This document shows, piece by piece, positions 33,266 to 44,365 of a stretch of 64,000 nt of DNA. The notes beneath the pieces were generated by a model. That model did not search any database, was not told the DNA's origin, and was given only the letters and a program-made list of their open reading frames with translations. How positions within the stretch are numbered: the first letter of the stretch is position 1; every line of letters starts with the position of its first letter. The stretch is from Nannobrachium achirus. Taxonomy: Eukaryota > Chordata > Actinopteri > Myctophiformes > Myctophidae. The position numbers and the translations under genes are program-made. The stretch lies in the NCBI GenBank assembly GCA_963921795.1, contig OY997649.1, forward strand, positions 61,459,785 through 61,523,784. The letters run 5' to 3'.

Positions 33266-33787
33266 CAGTGGTGGAAAAAGTACTCACATTTTGTACTTAA
33301 GTAAAAGTATCAATACTGCACTGTAACTGTACTCCGTTACAAGTAAACGTCTAGAATTCAAAATGTACTTGAGTAAAAGTGAGAAAGTATTGGCATCAAA
33401 ATGTACTTAAAGTACCAAAAGTAAAAGTAGGCCTACAAAATGTTTGAAAATAGCAGATCTACAATCTACAACACGTCGCGTTGTAGATTGCAATGCGAGC
33501 GTTGTGAGCTTGTAGATCGGCTATTTTCAAATACCGTATCCAAGGTATAGAATAGGACGTGATTGGTGTATGTGTTATAATATTATAATTTATATCTGCA
33601 AAGTAACTAGTAACTAAAGTTTTCAAATAAACATAGTGGGGTAAAAGTACAATATTTGGATCTGAGATGTAGTGGAGTAGAAGTAAAAGTATTGGACAAT
33701 GGATATACTCAAGTAAAGTACAAATACCTCAAAATTGTACTTAAGTACATTACTTAAGTACATTTACTTAATTACTTTACACCACTG
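33266..33787. mobile_element. hAT-type MITE (CAGTGGTGG family), copy 2
   Basis: Ends CAGTGGTGGAAAAAGTACT and TTACTTTACACCACTG with the exact 8-bp duplication CAGCTTTC on both sides (33258-33265 and 33788-33795). It contains a palindromic block at 33444-33532 that copy 1 mostly lacks. Confidence 0.9.
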
Positions 33788-34151
33788 CAGCTTTCCATGT
33801 GGATACAGAAACATTTAACCAGATATACATGATCAATAAAAAGTTTAACCAGATAGTTTTACAAGATCAAATCTTTATTAGTTAACCAGATAGTTGTATC
33901 AATACAAAGCTACATTCCCTTCTTGGTCTGTGTTAATAACTATAATTTATAACCAGACCAACCAGACTTGTGATATTGTGTGTAATATCAGCTCAAGCAT
34001 ATGACCTGCCATTTATCAGTCTTTATTTGTAATCTGAGATTTGAAATTGTTTGATTTTAGTAATGGCCATGATGAATATATAAATATCAGAAAACAATGT
34101 TGATATGATATGATTTGAATGCATTGGAATGCTTACAAATTGGCAATTCTC

Positions 34152-36238
34152 TCAGCTGATGATGCAGGTTTTTGCATTTATTCTGGCATGTAATTCTTCC
34201 AATTCTTTGTCTTTTCTCCTTACGTCTTCCATCATTTTGTCCAGTTCTAGATCATTTCTTCTTACGTGTTGTGTCAGAGCCGTCTCTCTGCTTTCCATTT
34301 GGTCAATCTTTCTTCTTATGTGTTTGACCAGGTCATCCTCTCTTGTTCTCAATTCTTTCAGTTCTATCTCTTTCCTTCTTATTTCTTCCATCAGACCTTT
34401 TTCTCTGTTTTGCATTTTGTCCCATTCTTTATCTTCTGTTCTTAACGCTTTCAGTTCTTCCTCTTTTGTTCGTAGTTTTTCTGTCAGATCCTTCTCTGTG
34501 TTTTGCATTTTGATCAGTTGTTTTTCTTTTATTCTTAGCCCTTTCAGTTCATTCTCCTTTGTTCTTAGTTCCTCTATCAGACTTTTTTCTTCGTTTTGCA
34601 TTTTGTCCAGTTCTTTCTCATTTTTCCTTAGTTGTTCCGTTAGTCCCCTTTCTGTGTTTTTCATTTTGTCCAGCTCTTCCTCATTTGTTCTTAGTTCTTC
34701 CTTCAGACCTTTTTCTTTGTTTTGCATTTTTTCCATTTCTTCTCTTCTTCTGTTCTCATGTTTTTCTTTCCACTCCTTTTGTTTAACCTCCTCCTCTTTC
34801 TTCTTTTTGCCATCATCCTCTTGTCTTTTTTCCTGTTCTTTCTTTCTGTCCTCATTTTCTTTGATACAAGCCTCCATTTCTTTCAGTTGTTTCTCTCTTA
34901 TGTCTTCCTCCTTTTTATTTTCAACCTGCTGCTCTTCCATCTTTCTTGTCATTTCTTGAATTTCTTCTTCATATTTTCTTTTGAGGGCTTCTTCTGTTCT
35001 TAACGCGTTCAGTTCTTCCTCTTTTGTTCTTAGATTTTCTGTCAGATCCTTTTCTGTGTTTTGCATTTTGATCAGTTGTTTTTCTTTTACTCTTAGCTCT
35101 TTCAGTTCATTCTCCTTTGTTCTTAGTTCCTCTATGAGACTTTTTTCTTTGTTTTGCATTTTGTCCAGTTCTTTCTCATTTTTCCTTAGTTGTTCCGTTA
35201 GTCCCCTTTCTGTGTTTTTCATTTTGTCCAGCTCTTCCTCATTTGTTCTTAGTTCTTCCTTCAGACCTTTTTCTTTGTTTTGCATTTCTTCCATTTCTTC
35301 TCTTCTTCTGTTCTCATGTTTTTCTTTCCACTCCTTTTGTTTAACCTCCTCCTCTTTCTTCTTTTTGCCATCCTCCTCTTGTCTTTTTTCCTGTTCTTTC
35401 TTTCTGTCCTCATTTTCTTTGATATAAGCCTCCATCTCTTTCAGTTGTTTCTCTCTTATGTCTGCCTCTTTTTTATTTTCAGCTTGCTGCTCTTCCATCT
35501 TTCTTGTCATTGCTTGAATTTCTTCTTCATGTTTTCTTGTGAGGGCTTCCCTCTCTCTCTTTAAAATCTCTCTTGTTTGAAAGGCTGCATCTACCTCCTG
35601 GGTCTCTGTGGTGTAACACCCCCCACCATTCTGCTTCACCATCTCATCAACCTTCATCAGCAGATCACTGACTTGTTTACGGTTGTGTTTATCATAGTTG
35701 TTGAAGACGTGGTACCTTCTTCCACAGTCATCGATGAGGTTCTGAAATGAAACATTCTTAACTGAATCCTCCTCTGTTACGTAGTCGTCAATGGACCGAC
35801 TCTCATTCTCCAATGAGTCTCCTCTTGTGAAAAGAATGATGGTGAAATTCTTGTAATCTTTTCTGAAAGCATTCTGGAATAGCTTCCATGTCTGTTCGTC
35901 CTCTAATGTGAATCTACCAATTTGTAACACCCACAGGAACACATGAGGACCAGGAGCTAGCAATGTCATGCATTTTGTTATCTCCTCATTAACAACATCC
36001 AGTGACAGATTTGTATCAAACAAACTAGGAGTATCAACTACAACAACAGGGCGGCCATCTACAAGACCATGCTCTTTCTGGCAACACGTTATGACAGATG
36101 ATTTGCTAGGTTTTGCTAAATAGGTTTTGCTAAATATCGTCTGGCCCAGAATAGTGTTTCCCGCAGAGCTCTTTCCACTACCAGTCTTCCCCATCAGCAC
36201 CATCCTGATGCAATCTGTGCTCTGGTTGCCACCGTCAC
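34152..36238 (-). CDS. gimap-like: Gene D exon 5: single-domain GIMAP GTPase with long coiled coil and CaaX end
   Basis: On the minus strand the acceptor GATATTCCAG ends at 36239; base A of exon 4 plus GT gives Ser, then [12 protein letters not shown]. The complete protein is about 746 residues. One AIG1 domain (about 58-260) has [13 protein letters not shown] and RYHVFNN, but the G3 box reads DTPS where relatives have DTPG. A very long coiled coil (about 265-740) contains an internal tandem duplication of 186 residues, and within it 21-22-residue heptad repeats of the E[KR]xLxEELRxxExEL type. The protein ends TCIIS, a CaaX box. A TTTATT (AATAAA inverted) at about 34022 may serve as poly(A) signal. 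It faces gene B tail to tail and gene C head to head. Confidence 0.92.
34433..35548 (-). repeat. In-frame 558-bp tandem duplication inside gene D
   Basis: 34433-34990 and 34991-35548 are nearly identical by eye, for example CTTCTGTTCTTAACGC at 34433 and at 34991. The period, 558 bp, is exactly 186 codons. Each copy runs through [14 protein letters not shown], [14 protein letters not shown] and the [21 protein letters not shown] blocks. Few differences imply a recent event or ongoing conversion. Confidence 0.95.
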
Positions 36239-36509
36239 CTGGAATATCAAGAGACATTGAATTAGTTTGGGTTTTTAGTTCAGCATGGTTTATCTGAAAT
36301 GCAAATAATCACCAACAGATGATAACACAGAGATTAACGCTCCAGCTAATAAATAATTTAATAATAATGAAATGTATCAAATTGATAACGTTGGCTTTTT
36401 TCCAAGTGTGTTATAGTTGTACCATATTAAATCAACCGTGACATTCCAAGATCCTTGTCAACAGTTGTAATTCTTGTAGGTTTTGTTAGGGATTATGAAA
36501 AATACTCAC

Positions 36510-36569
36510 TGTCAGGAGGTTGTATGTTATCGCTTCTGAGCCGTTTCAGAGGTATCTCACCCTGGTCCT
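36510..36569 (-). CDS. gimap-like: Gene D exon 4: second basic cassette
   Basis: Sixty bases between TTACAG and GTGAGTATT on the minus strand, phase 1 at both ends, encoding EDQGEIPLKRLRSDNIQPPD. It keeps the LKRxRS core and P-D end of the other cassettes. Confidence 0.8.
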
Positions 36570-37373
36570 CTGTAACAATGAAGGTAGAATAGAATAGATC
36601 ATTATAGGCTGTTGCTTCTTGTTAATCTAATATACTGTATAGGTTTCAATGACACCTAGATGGATGCACTGCCATAGTTTTTGGTTAGGCGTTAACTATA
36701 ATATAGTGTTTTGACTTCTAACACTGAAAGGCACAGAGGCAGTCACAGCATTCACAACACAAAACAACATTCTTAGTGCACAGATTTTAGGTCTAGGACT
36801 AAACCAGAATGTGTAGAGTCTACACATTCTGGTTATGTATCTACACTGTAGACTATACTTTAAGCCTACTATATATTTCTTGTGCTTTCATATTTTGTCA
36901 TGTGGGTTCAGGAGCTTTCTGCCTTCAAGCATCCCCTGATGATTATAATTGGTTACAAGAAATGTAAAAGTTTCAAAAAAGAAATACCTCTGCTAATTAG
37001 TGTATTTGCTGACCATTATTTTGTTCCAGATAAATGCAGCTGATATAGATCAAACTGGAAATGTATTTTTGGAACAATGGTCCTTTAGAGCAATAGTGTT
37101 GCTTTTAATGTTAACGCCTGTTTTTTTAACTGGGTTTGCCACTGGCTTGGCACCCTGGGGTTAGCTCTCACACTGTGCTCAATTGTCAGTGTCATTAAAT
37201 CAGCTGACACTGCAAGATCAAGGTAATTTTATGTCAATGTCAAAGCATTCATTTAAAAAATACAGCAGGAATGGTACATTTAAATGTAGGCTATTTGTGT
37301 AGGGATTGCAAAAATGTCAAATCTTTACAAATGAAACAGCACAACAGTTGTGATTCAGTTCAACTTTACTCAC

Positions 37374-37442
37374 CGTCAGGAGTTGGTAACAGTAACTTAT
37401 CATCATGTCTGTGTTGTTTCCGAGGCGTCTTACCCTTGCCCT
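37374..37442 (-). CDS. gimap-like: Gene D exon 3: first basic cassette
   Basis: Sixty-nine bases between ATTACAG and GTGAGTAAAG on the minus strand, phase 1 at both ends. It encodes 23 residues, EGKGKTPRKQHRHDDK and then LLLPTPD. EGKG at the start is shared with the first cassettes of A and B; gene C has EHRGK. Confidence 0.8.
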
Positions 37443-37904
37443 CTGTAATGATATAGCACATAGAAAAATACAATTTTATCGATATAGGTTGTCATTTCTT
37501 CATCTAGATGTCTTTTCCAATTCAATACATCAATATAGGGTTGTCATTTCTTGTTCATCTGTATGGTAATTACAAATACCTAACTACAATGGTCATATAA
37601 TTTGGATAAAGTACACTTGATGTAAATCATTGACCAACCCTAACTCCTTGATTTATATAAATGTACTCAGAAAGTTTGATTACGTTTATCTTAAATCAAT
37701 AAATATAATAAAGTCTCTTTTACTCAAGAAGTACTGGAAAGAATATTCTGTTTTACTTGTTTGCCTTTTTATTTATTATCTTAGATGTTATAGGTTAGAG
37801 GTTATCTCCCTGCATGCTCTTGCAGTCAGACTATAAAATAAGTGATTCATTTTGACAACTGATCTGAACTAAGTGGGTTGATATTGAAGCCCGGACATTT
37901 TTTA

Positions 37905-38275
37905 ACACGTTTCCCCATTGGTTTTTGACGGGACAAAGCCAGATGTTGGAGCTATAGCTCCTGTTCCAGTAGCACCGCACAAAAATAACACTGAGAAGAA
38001 CCAGACTAATATCCACTCAGTGATAATGTCTGGCCATGCGATGCTAGACCAGGCCTTCTGCTCCACTGCCCCATGTCTGTGTGGTGCCCTCCCTGAACAC
38101 CTGAGAACACCACAGTCCACTGATGCTTTTAAAAATGGACTAAAAACCTTCCTTTTTAACAAAGCGTTTTCCTAATTATACTGTTTTATGACAATGTTTT
38201 TAAACACTGTATCACTTTGAGATTTGCAAAAATGTAAACTGCATTATAAATAACATTTGTTAGTCTACTATTATT
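37905..38275 (+). mobile_element. L2-like LINE 3' end in intron 2 of gene D
   Basis: Encodes LPEHLRTPQSTDAFKNGLK and TFLFNKAFS before a stop, the usual end of L2/CR1-type ORF2, then a 3' UTR with TTTGAGATTTGCAAAAATGT and CTGCATTATAAAT. 5'-truncated. Confidence 0.75.
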
Positions 38276-38461
38276 ATTTGGAAGGTATTTATTTATCTAT
38301 CTATCTTTAAGCAACATCAAAAACCAACCTGTTAGGAGGCTTCACCTTTCCTCGTTGTCCTAGAGTCTAGGTCTAGGACATAACCTCTTCATTTCATGGG
38401 TTTAGTGATCCAACGCATATTTTGTATTTTTGTGTTTATTTGTTGCATGCCATGTACCATG

Positions 38462-38532
38462 TTTTGATTATTTTATATAATATAATAATATAATAATAAT
38501 AATAATAATAATAATATAATAATAATATAATC
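38462..38532. repeat. (ATA/AAT)n microsatellite
   Basis: AATAAT-type iterations in intron 2 of gene D, interrupted by ATATAAT variants. Confidence 0.85.
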
Positions 38533-38965
38533 TGTAGGCAATGCATTGACTAGTACTACCAGCAAATTGCCAATACCAGCTTATTGACTAAATGATATTT
38601 GCAATATTTGTATGGCACTTAACAGAACGCTACATAAAACATCAAACCAACACTGTGTTTTGTGTGATTATGTATTACTTGTAGCAAACTACATAATACT
38701 TGTAGTTTTGATGATCTTAAAATAATAATAGCATTAACATATAATAACATTCTTGTGAATAATACTACATTCCTTGATATTGTCTTTACATTAATAATAA
38801 TATATTTCTTATTGTTTATTAATGCTTCTCCAAAGTTGAGGAACCAAAACTGTTCTTATGCATTTGTACCTGTAGCTAAAAATCTTGAATCTTGAACAAA
38901 ACAAAAGTAAAATGAGAAAAATGATGTAGCTGAATGAAATTTAATGTAATTATCTATGGACTCAC

Positions 38966-39009
38966 CAGGTGTAGCAGCTGATTCTGCCATAGCGTCCTTC
39001 AGGCCGTTC
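38966..39009 (-). CDS. gimap-like: Gene D exon 2: start exon without uORF
   Basis: Acceptor GTGTGTGCAG, exon GAACGGCCTGAAGGACGCT, then ATG at 38990 (MAESAATP plus one base), donor GTGAGTCC. The acceptor lies inside the region corresponding to exon 2 of A, B and C, so the short upstream frame present in those genes is absent here. Confidence 0.78.
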
Positions 39010-39354
39010 CTGCACACACACAAGCCGTAACTAAACTCCTTCTGAATGCAGACACAAAGTTCAAAACATAAAGTAAGATTAGTAGAACAAGCTTACGTTC
39101 AACATTGCTCCATAACACAAACTGGTACATTGAATTATGTGGTACCAGTTTCCATAATAATCCTGAACTATTTGCCACAAATTCACACTAAAGATATAAG
39201 AGAATCAAAAACACCTTCCTCACCTGAACTGAATCAGCACGCAGTAAAAACAAAAATGTTCATCTCTTGATTATTACTTTTATCAAACATGTCTTTCAAT
39301 TAAACATAATTTTGTTGAGTTTATTTGTAAAATGTTCTGTTATCTTTTACTTAC

Positions 39355-39495
39355 CAGTGTATTACTGCAATATGCATTGAAGAAAACAAAGAACAACTAA
39401 AGCATACAGGTAGAATGATGAGAGACCAGTCCAACTAGGTAATCATTAACATTTGCATTGCTCATTAACTCCTGCTGTAGGTGTCCGCTGTTGTA
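39355..39495 (-). promoter_or_regulatory. Gene D non-coding exon 1 and proximal promoter
   Basis: The minus strand carries CATATCAAACTGTC, GTACAACAGCGGACACCTAC and AGCAGGAGTTAATG, aligning with exon 1 of A and C, and ends ACACTG before GTAAGTAAAAG. TAAACTGAAAT at about 39624-39634, some 130 bases upstream, is a weak interferon-response-like match. Confidence 0.55.
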
Positions 39496-40049
39496 CTCTC
39501 AGACAGTTTGATATGAAACAACAATAGAAATCTGATCGAATATTTTTTTGTCATATTTTTCCAAATAAATGCAAAAATGGACAAAAAGGAAATGTGTCTC
39601 ATCTCTCTCCATACTCTCTGTGTAAACTGAAATCTCTATTTCTGGAACTTTCATCTGATTAGTTGTGCATAGCTATACTCTTAAAAAACTAGAAAATGGC
39701 ACATCATCTTTGCCAGGCTGGGTAAATGTCCAAATTACGGTTCAAGTGTTATACTTTAGGCCAAAACTCATAGGCACCATCATGCAGCATACTCTTTGGA
39801 ATAAATGGGTGGAGTGACTTATTTGGCCTACAGGTGCCGGGGAAATTACTTTCTTATTACTACTATGTTTTTTACACCAGTACCACCTCAGAAAATATCT
39901 GTCTCTCCCTGGTCTCTCCAAGTACCACCATAATGACCTACCCCATCCTATTCAGCTATGCAGTTAACACAGGAGGAATTTCTAATCTAAGCCAACAATG
40001 TGATGACCGGGTCATGGTCAATAGGACCGACTCCACCGGTCATCAAATT

Positions 40050-40345
40050 ATTGGTTTAGGAATGCGACAAAAACTAAAGTCTCCATGAATTCAAGGCTTC
40101 ATGCATGTGTAACTGATAGAAAATATGATTTTCTTTTGGTGAACTACTACCCTAACTCCTGCAGTTGTCTCACAATGCCACAGACATTGAAATAGACATT
40201 GTGAGCGAATACGAATGCCTGTAGTATATTCACTCCACTCATGTATTTTTTCTTCTTTTTTGGGAGACTCCTCAGAGTACCACCAGAGGGGGGCCATAGT
40301 ATGATACCACCAGTGGTACAGTACATGTAGGTTGAGAACCACTGT
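40050..40345. mobile_element. Degenerate TTAA-MITE end and hAT end
   Basis: GGAATGCGACAAAA...GTCTCCATG...TGGTGAACTACTACCC (40059-40152) is a worn copy of the right end of TTAA MITE family 1. GTTGAGAACCACTG ending near 40344 is a hAT-type right terminus; its left partner was not found. Confidence 0.45.
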
Positions 40346-40406
40346 TTTAGCATATTACTGTATTATTGTTTGTCTTTAAATGTCTCGATGAATTGAATAC
40401 ACAACC

Positions 40407-40982
40407 TTAAAGGGGTATTTTGGTCAAAAACGACTTTCCTACCTTTCAAATGATGATTCGGGAAGCTTCTGGGTTGATCCAGGTGTTGTTTGACCCATAG
40501 CAGCATTTTGTTCCATTTTCGATTTTCTCCCCTGCACCCCACGGCTCCAAAACGGCACCTTTTGGGTCGTTCCGTAATCCGGTTATTATTCTCGCTTAAA
40601 ATTCACTTTTCTCGCTCGGTATCAGTCCCTCATACTGTTGTTAGCATATCCGAGCTACACCAGCTCCTGGTCGCCGCCATGTTTGTTTACAAAAAGCTCA
40701 ACTCTGAACTCAGGCCAACTAGAGAAACACTGGGAAATCCGATCACGCGATACAAAACGGGATTTCCCACCGAGCGAGAAAAGTGAATTTTGAGCGAGAA
40801 TAATAACCGGATTACGGAACGACCCAAAAGGTGCCGCTTTGGAGCCGTGGGGTGCAGGGGAGAAAATCGAAAATGGAACAAAATGCTGCTATGGGTCAAA
40901 CAACACCTGGATCAACCCAGAAGCTTCCCGAATCATCATTTGAAAGGTAGGAAAGTCGTTTTTGACCGAAATACCCCTTTAA
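40407..40982. mobile_element. TTAA MITE family 2 with about 245-bp inverted repeats
   Basis: Ends TTAAAGGGGTATTTTGGTCA and TGACCGAAATACCCCTTTAA. The first and last about 245 bp are near-perfect inverse copies, so the same 44-residue open frame appears on both strands. The centre (about 40655-40735) is unique. No transposase. Confidence 0.88.
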
Positions 40983-41049
40983 TGGAAACAAGCCCTGAGG
41001 GCTTATTTGGGTTATCATTTTCGCAGTCTTTTGTATAAATCTGTGCCAC

Positions 41050-41810
41050 CATGCCGTTTCTTCCAAACTTTAAAAAAAGTATTCAATCAATCAGTTAAAA
41101 TGGTAGTGTGCACAGATATTTGATGCTGGATTGGAACAGCGGTTTGTAAGATTAGGTCCAGACTCAAGCATAGAAAGACAGGCTGTGAAAAACATAATCG
41201 TCATACTCCATAATGTAAAATAAATATATAGTAAACCAAAACTGTGAGGAGAGCAGTCTTTTAATTATTGTGTTTATCATGTTTATAACATTGAGTTGCA
41301 CTGATTGATTTACAATCAAAACGATCAACTGGACTTTATCCTCTTGAAAGAAGATTGTGTATTGTGTACAAACAAATTAACATTGTGTCATTAATTATTG
41401 GCAGTGAGATATCGATGATATCAGTTGTAATCGCCTTAATGCTTTATATGATTTTTTTTATTGTAGCTGTTTGCACATTGAACTGATTATGCCGCTGAGT
41501 TGGAAGCAAACCACCACACATATTGTTAAATTAATGGCTCAAAGGCTGATGCAAAACAATATTACCTCCATTTAGAAAGCAAAGAAGACAGCTTTGTCTC
41601 TCAGCTTGGAAGGACATACAGTACTTAATGGATGCTTCCAAGGCTGATACTACGTACATGTGGATAGCCTCCAATATTGATGTGAAAGATTAGCAGCTCC
41701 CAGACTGCGAACATTAACCCTGATAAAATAATTGACCTCAAGGCAGATGAGAAGTAATGGCAGCCCAGGGCCCCAGGCTGAGAAAAACAAAAACCCACTA
41801 CTTTGGAACT
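41050..41810. other. Spacer, nothing recognised
   Basis: AT-rich intergenic DNA between two TTAA MITEs. No open frame, RNA gene or repeat family could be supported. Confidence 0.4.
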
Positions 41811-41813
41811 TAC

Positions 41814-42236
41814 TTAAAGGAGGACTTCACCACTTTTCAACCTATCTTCATATAATTGGTCCTCACTAAAGAATTGCTTTTATTTATTTATTTTCCTCAG
41901 AGGAGGGTTGTGGGCAGGTCAGAAACCCATCGTCTTGTGACATCATCGATTGGGAATCCAAGCTAATAGAAACTGCAGGCTTTCTATTCCTGACAAGTTG
42001 CAATGTTAAAGTGGAAGCCATTGTTCTCGCGATAATAAAAATCTAAATATTTCAAAAATATTGATTACGTTTTTGGGGGGGAAATGATGATGTCACAAGA
42101 CGATGGATTCTGAACTTCCCACAGCTCTCCTAGGAGACTTGGACAGAGTAGAAAAAAATTGCGCTATTTTATTATGAACATTAGTGAGGACCTATTATAT
42201 GAAGATAGGTTGAAAAGTGGTGACGTCCTCCTTTAA
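41814..42236. mobile_element. TTAA MITE family 3
   Basis: Ends TTAAAGGAGGACTTCACCAC and GTGGTGACGTCCTCCTTTAA with extended inverted arms (CTTTTCAACCTATCTTCATAT). The middle includes GACATCATCGAT-like and inverted CAAGACGATGG blocks. No coding capacity. Confidence 0.85.
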
Positions 42237-42309
42237 GTAATTACTTACTTACTAACTACAGGCTGATGAGCCTGCAAATGTCCATCAGAATGCATCTTCT
42301 TCAGCATTA

Positions 42310-42445
42310 GTAAGGCTGATTGATTGATTGATTCATTCATTGCATACTTAATTAACAGTTTGCAGAGACAGGTACAGGGAAGTGCAATGCAATACAAGGT
42401 CTGCTAAACGGATTTTCCCAAGAAAGCCTATGGCTTGTTTCCATT
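42310..42445 (-). mobile_element. LINE tail related to the (AATC)n family
   Basis: Starts GATTGATTGATTGATTCATT and runs through CAGAGACAGGTACAGGGAAG and TACAAGGTCTGCTAAACGG, a diverged relative of the 13967-14455 tail in the same orientation. Confidence 0.6.
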
Positions 42446-42706
42446 GTGGTCCTGTGTACTCAATTCATCTAAAAAAAAGTGGCTGATGTAGGCTGATGTA
42501 CATACTGTACATAGTAACTGGACTCACAGATTGACAATAATCATTATTAGTTCCCAGGAAGATTACAAAGCCAGTAGACATATTGTGTGAACATGCTGTA
42601 GCTCCCTTCCGAACGACTGGCCTTGTATTACTGTGCCTCACTGTTGAGAATAGGGTTCAGGTTCTCAGTTGTCCTCTCAGGTTATTAACCACCAGTAGCA
42701 CTCCCT

Positions 42707-43532
42707 AATCGGGAGATAAGCGACCGTAGGTCACTTATCTCCACAAAGAGGGCAAAAATGTGTTTTGCCAAAATCTTCCTGATCCATGTTGATGACATGA
42801 GTGTAGACATACTGTGTAGTGATTTTCGTGATTTTAGGGCAAAATCTGTAGGAGCAGTGTCCAAAAATGTGTTTTTAAAAATCGGCCTGGAGGTGGCGCT
42901 ATATGGGAGAGATTCATGTTGATGGGATGAGTGTAGACATACTGTGTACCGATTTGCGTGATTTTAGGGCAAAAATTGTAGGAGCAGTGTCCAAAAATGT
43001 GTTTTGCAAGAATCGGCCTCATGGTGGCGCTAGAAGAGGGCCATGTGAGAAATGAGGGGTGGGGTCTCCGCGCCGGCAAGGCGGACGAATAGGTACCGGC
43101 CCCGGCTGTCCCGGTCGCTCCTAGCCGGAGTTACGGCATTTTATGTGAGCTGCAGTGTAGGGGGTCCTCCACTGGGGGCGCCACCACTTTTGCATCCGTT
43201 CTGGAGCACCAGGAGTGGGTGGTCCCCGGGAATTCCCCGTGAGCAGCCCCGTTGGGGTGGTCATTTGGTCAGTTTAGCACATTTGGTCATTTTTTACATC
43301 TGGGGGTCCCCCAGGGACCTGGGGGTCCCTGGAGCTCTGGGGGTCCTTGGAGGTTGTAGTTTGGCAGGCGAGGAACGTGTGTGCAAAATTTGGCATGGAT
43401 CGGGGCAACGGTTGCGGAGATATGAGCAGGGCAAGAGTGTGACGTGTGAGGTGTGACAGACAGACTGACGGACTGACGGACTCACTCACAGTTTGTGCAG
43501 GGTTTGATAGTAAGTGCGACCTACGGTCGCAA
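42707..43532 (-). mobile_element. Helitron-like element with terminal TTGCGACC palindrome
   Basis: On the minus strand it starts TTGCGACCGTAGGTCGCACT and ends just after a 31-base hairpin (42710-42740; GGAGATAAG...CTTATCTCC). Inside are two tandem units of about 135 bp, with TGGCGCTA at 42893-42900 and 43025-43032. The middle is GC-rich (43060-43380). Related units are found at about 58735-58860. Frames inside it on both strands are not gene-like. Confidence 0.5.
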
Positions 43533-43856
43533 TTAGTAGGCCTACTAGGTTGGGCTTAGAAATGTGTAGTGAATAGTGATGCTTTTGCAATGACAATGAC
43601 AACGTCAATATTTGAGGCACCATTGTCCTTTGAGCTATCAACTGGCTGATTGTCTAGTTAGTACACACAATACATGGAGCAATAATTTAATGCTGGATGC
43701 TAAAGCGACACTTAGCTTATTTACTTACACAGTTCTTTTTTTTTGTATCTTTGCACACACTGTGCGACAACTTTACCTGTGGCTGTGACAGTCACGGTCA
43801 CTGCAGGGGTCCTTCTGTGTTCATGGTCCTGCCTCTTGAATGATGACATTTTTACT

Positions 43857-44132
43857 TATCCCTAGCCTCCTTCAAAATTGGTATGAGAAAGTCACCTTCA
43901 GGCGGCTGCTACCTGTGACTTGTAAATAGACTAAGCCCCCATGCTCCCCCCACCCTTTTTTTCTGCCTTTGTATTTGATGTTATGCTTTTATCCGTCTGT
44001 CTTTCAATGTTATATGAGATACTTAAAGTGTGGTTCCTGTAGCCTCGGCTTTCTAGGATCTCCTTTTAGTTGACCTTGTACCAGTGATTTGTACTATTGC
44101 AAACTTCTAATACATTCTTCAATCAATCAATC
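43857..44132 (+). mobile_element. LINE tail of the (AATC)n family
   Basis: Runs from the CTCCTTCAAAATTGG...GGCGGCTGCTACCTGTGAC region to CTTCAATCAATCAATCA at 44132. Matches the 3' end of the LINE at 16944-19784. Confidence 0.75.
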
Positions 44133-44138
44133 ACTCCG

Positions 44139-44365
44139 CTAATTTGGGATTTGGGAGAAGTCGCTCTCCTCATATCCATGTGTTTGATATGGCTCATATT
44201 CAGTCTCTCCTGGTGGCTGATGTTTAGGAGTATTGGAGGTTGAGTAACCCTGCTTCCCTGTGTTCCCCATCTGCCTGTCTGTCTGTAGGAGGATGAACTG
44301 TCTGACTGCTGGAGACCACGGAGCAGATGTCACCGCAACTTCTTCTACCGCAGGTGGGTGTTTTG
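44139..44365 (-). CDS. Orphan exon-like open frame, unknown
   Basis: The minus strand has 64 open codons with good protein character (...QFILLQTDRQMGN...PKHQPPGETEYEPYQTHGY...SQIPN, stop at 44139), preceded by a possible acceptor at about 44350. On the plus strand the same DNA offers an acceptor (TGTCTGTCTGTAG, ending at 44289) and a donor (CGCAG|GTGGGT, at 44354) around a 65-base frame. One of these may be a real exon of a gene whose other parts are not visible, or both may be chance. It lies just outside the duplicated segment. Confidence 0.2.

Noticed and set aside
40490-40899. A gene with the same protein start on both strands
   Set aside because: The frames come from the two long inverted arms of a MITE (40407-40982).
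43052-43456. A 134-codon GC-rich open frame
   Set aside because: Lies inside a repetitive Helitron-like element, with antisense frames of equal quality and no recognisable motif.
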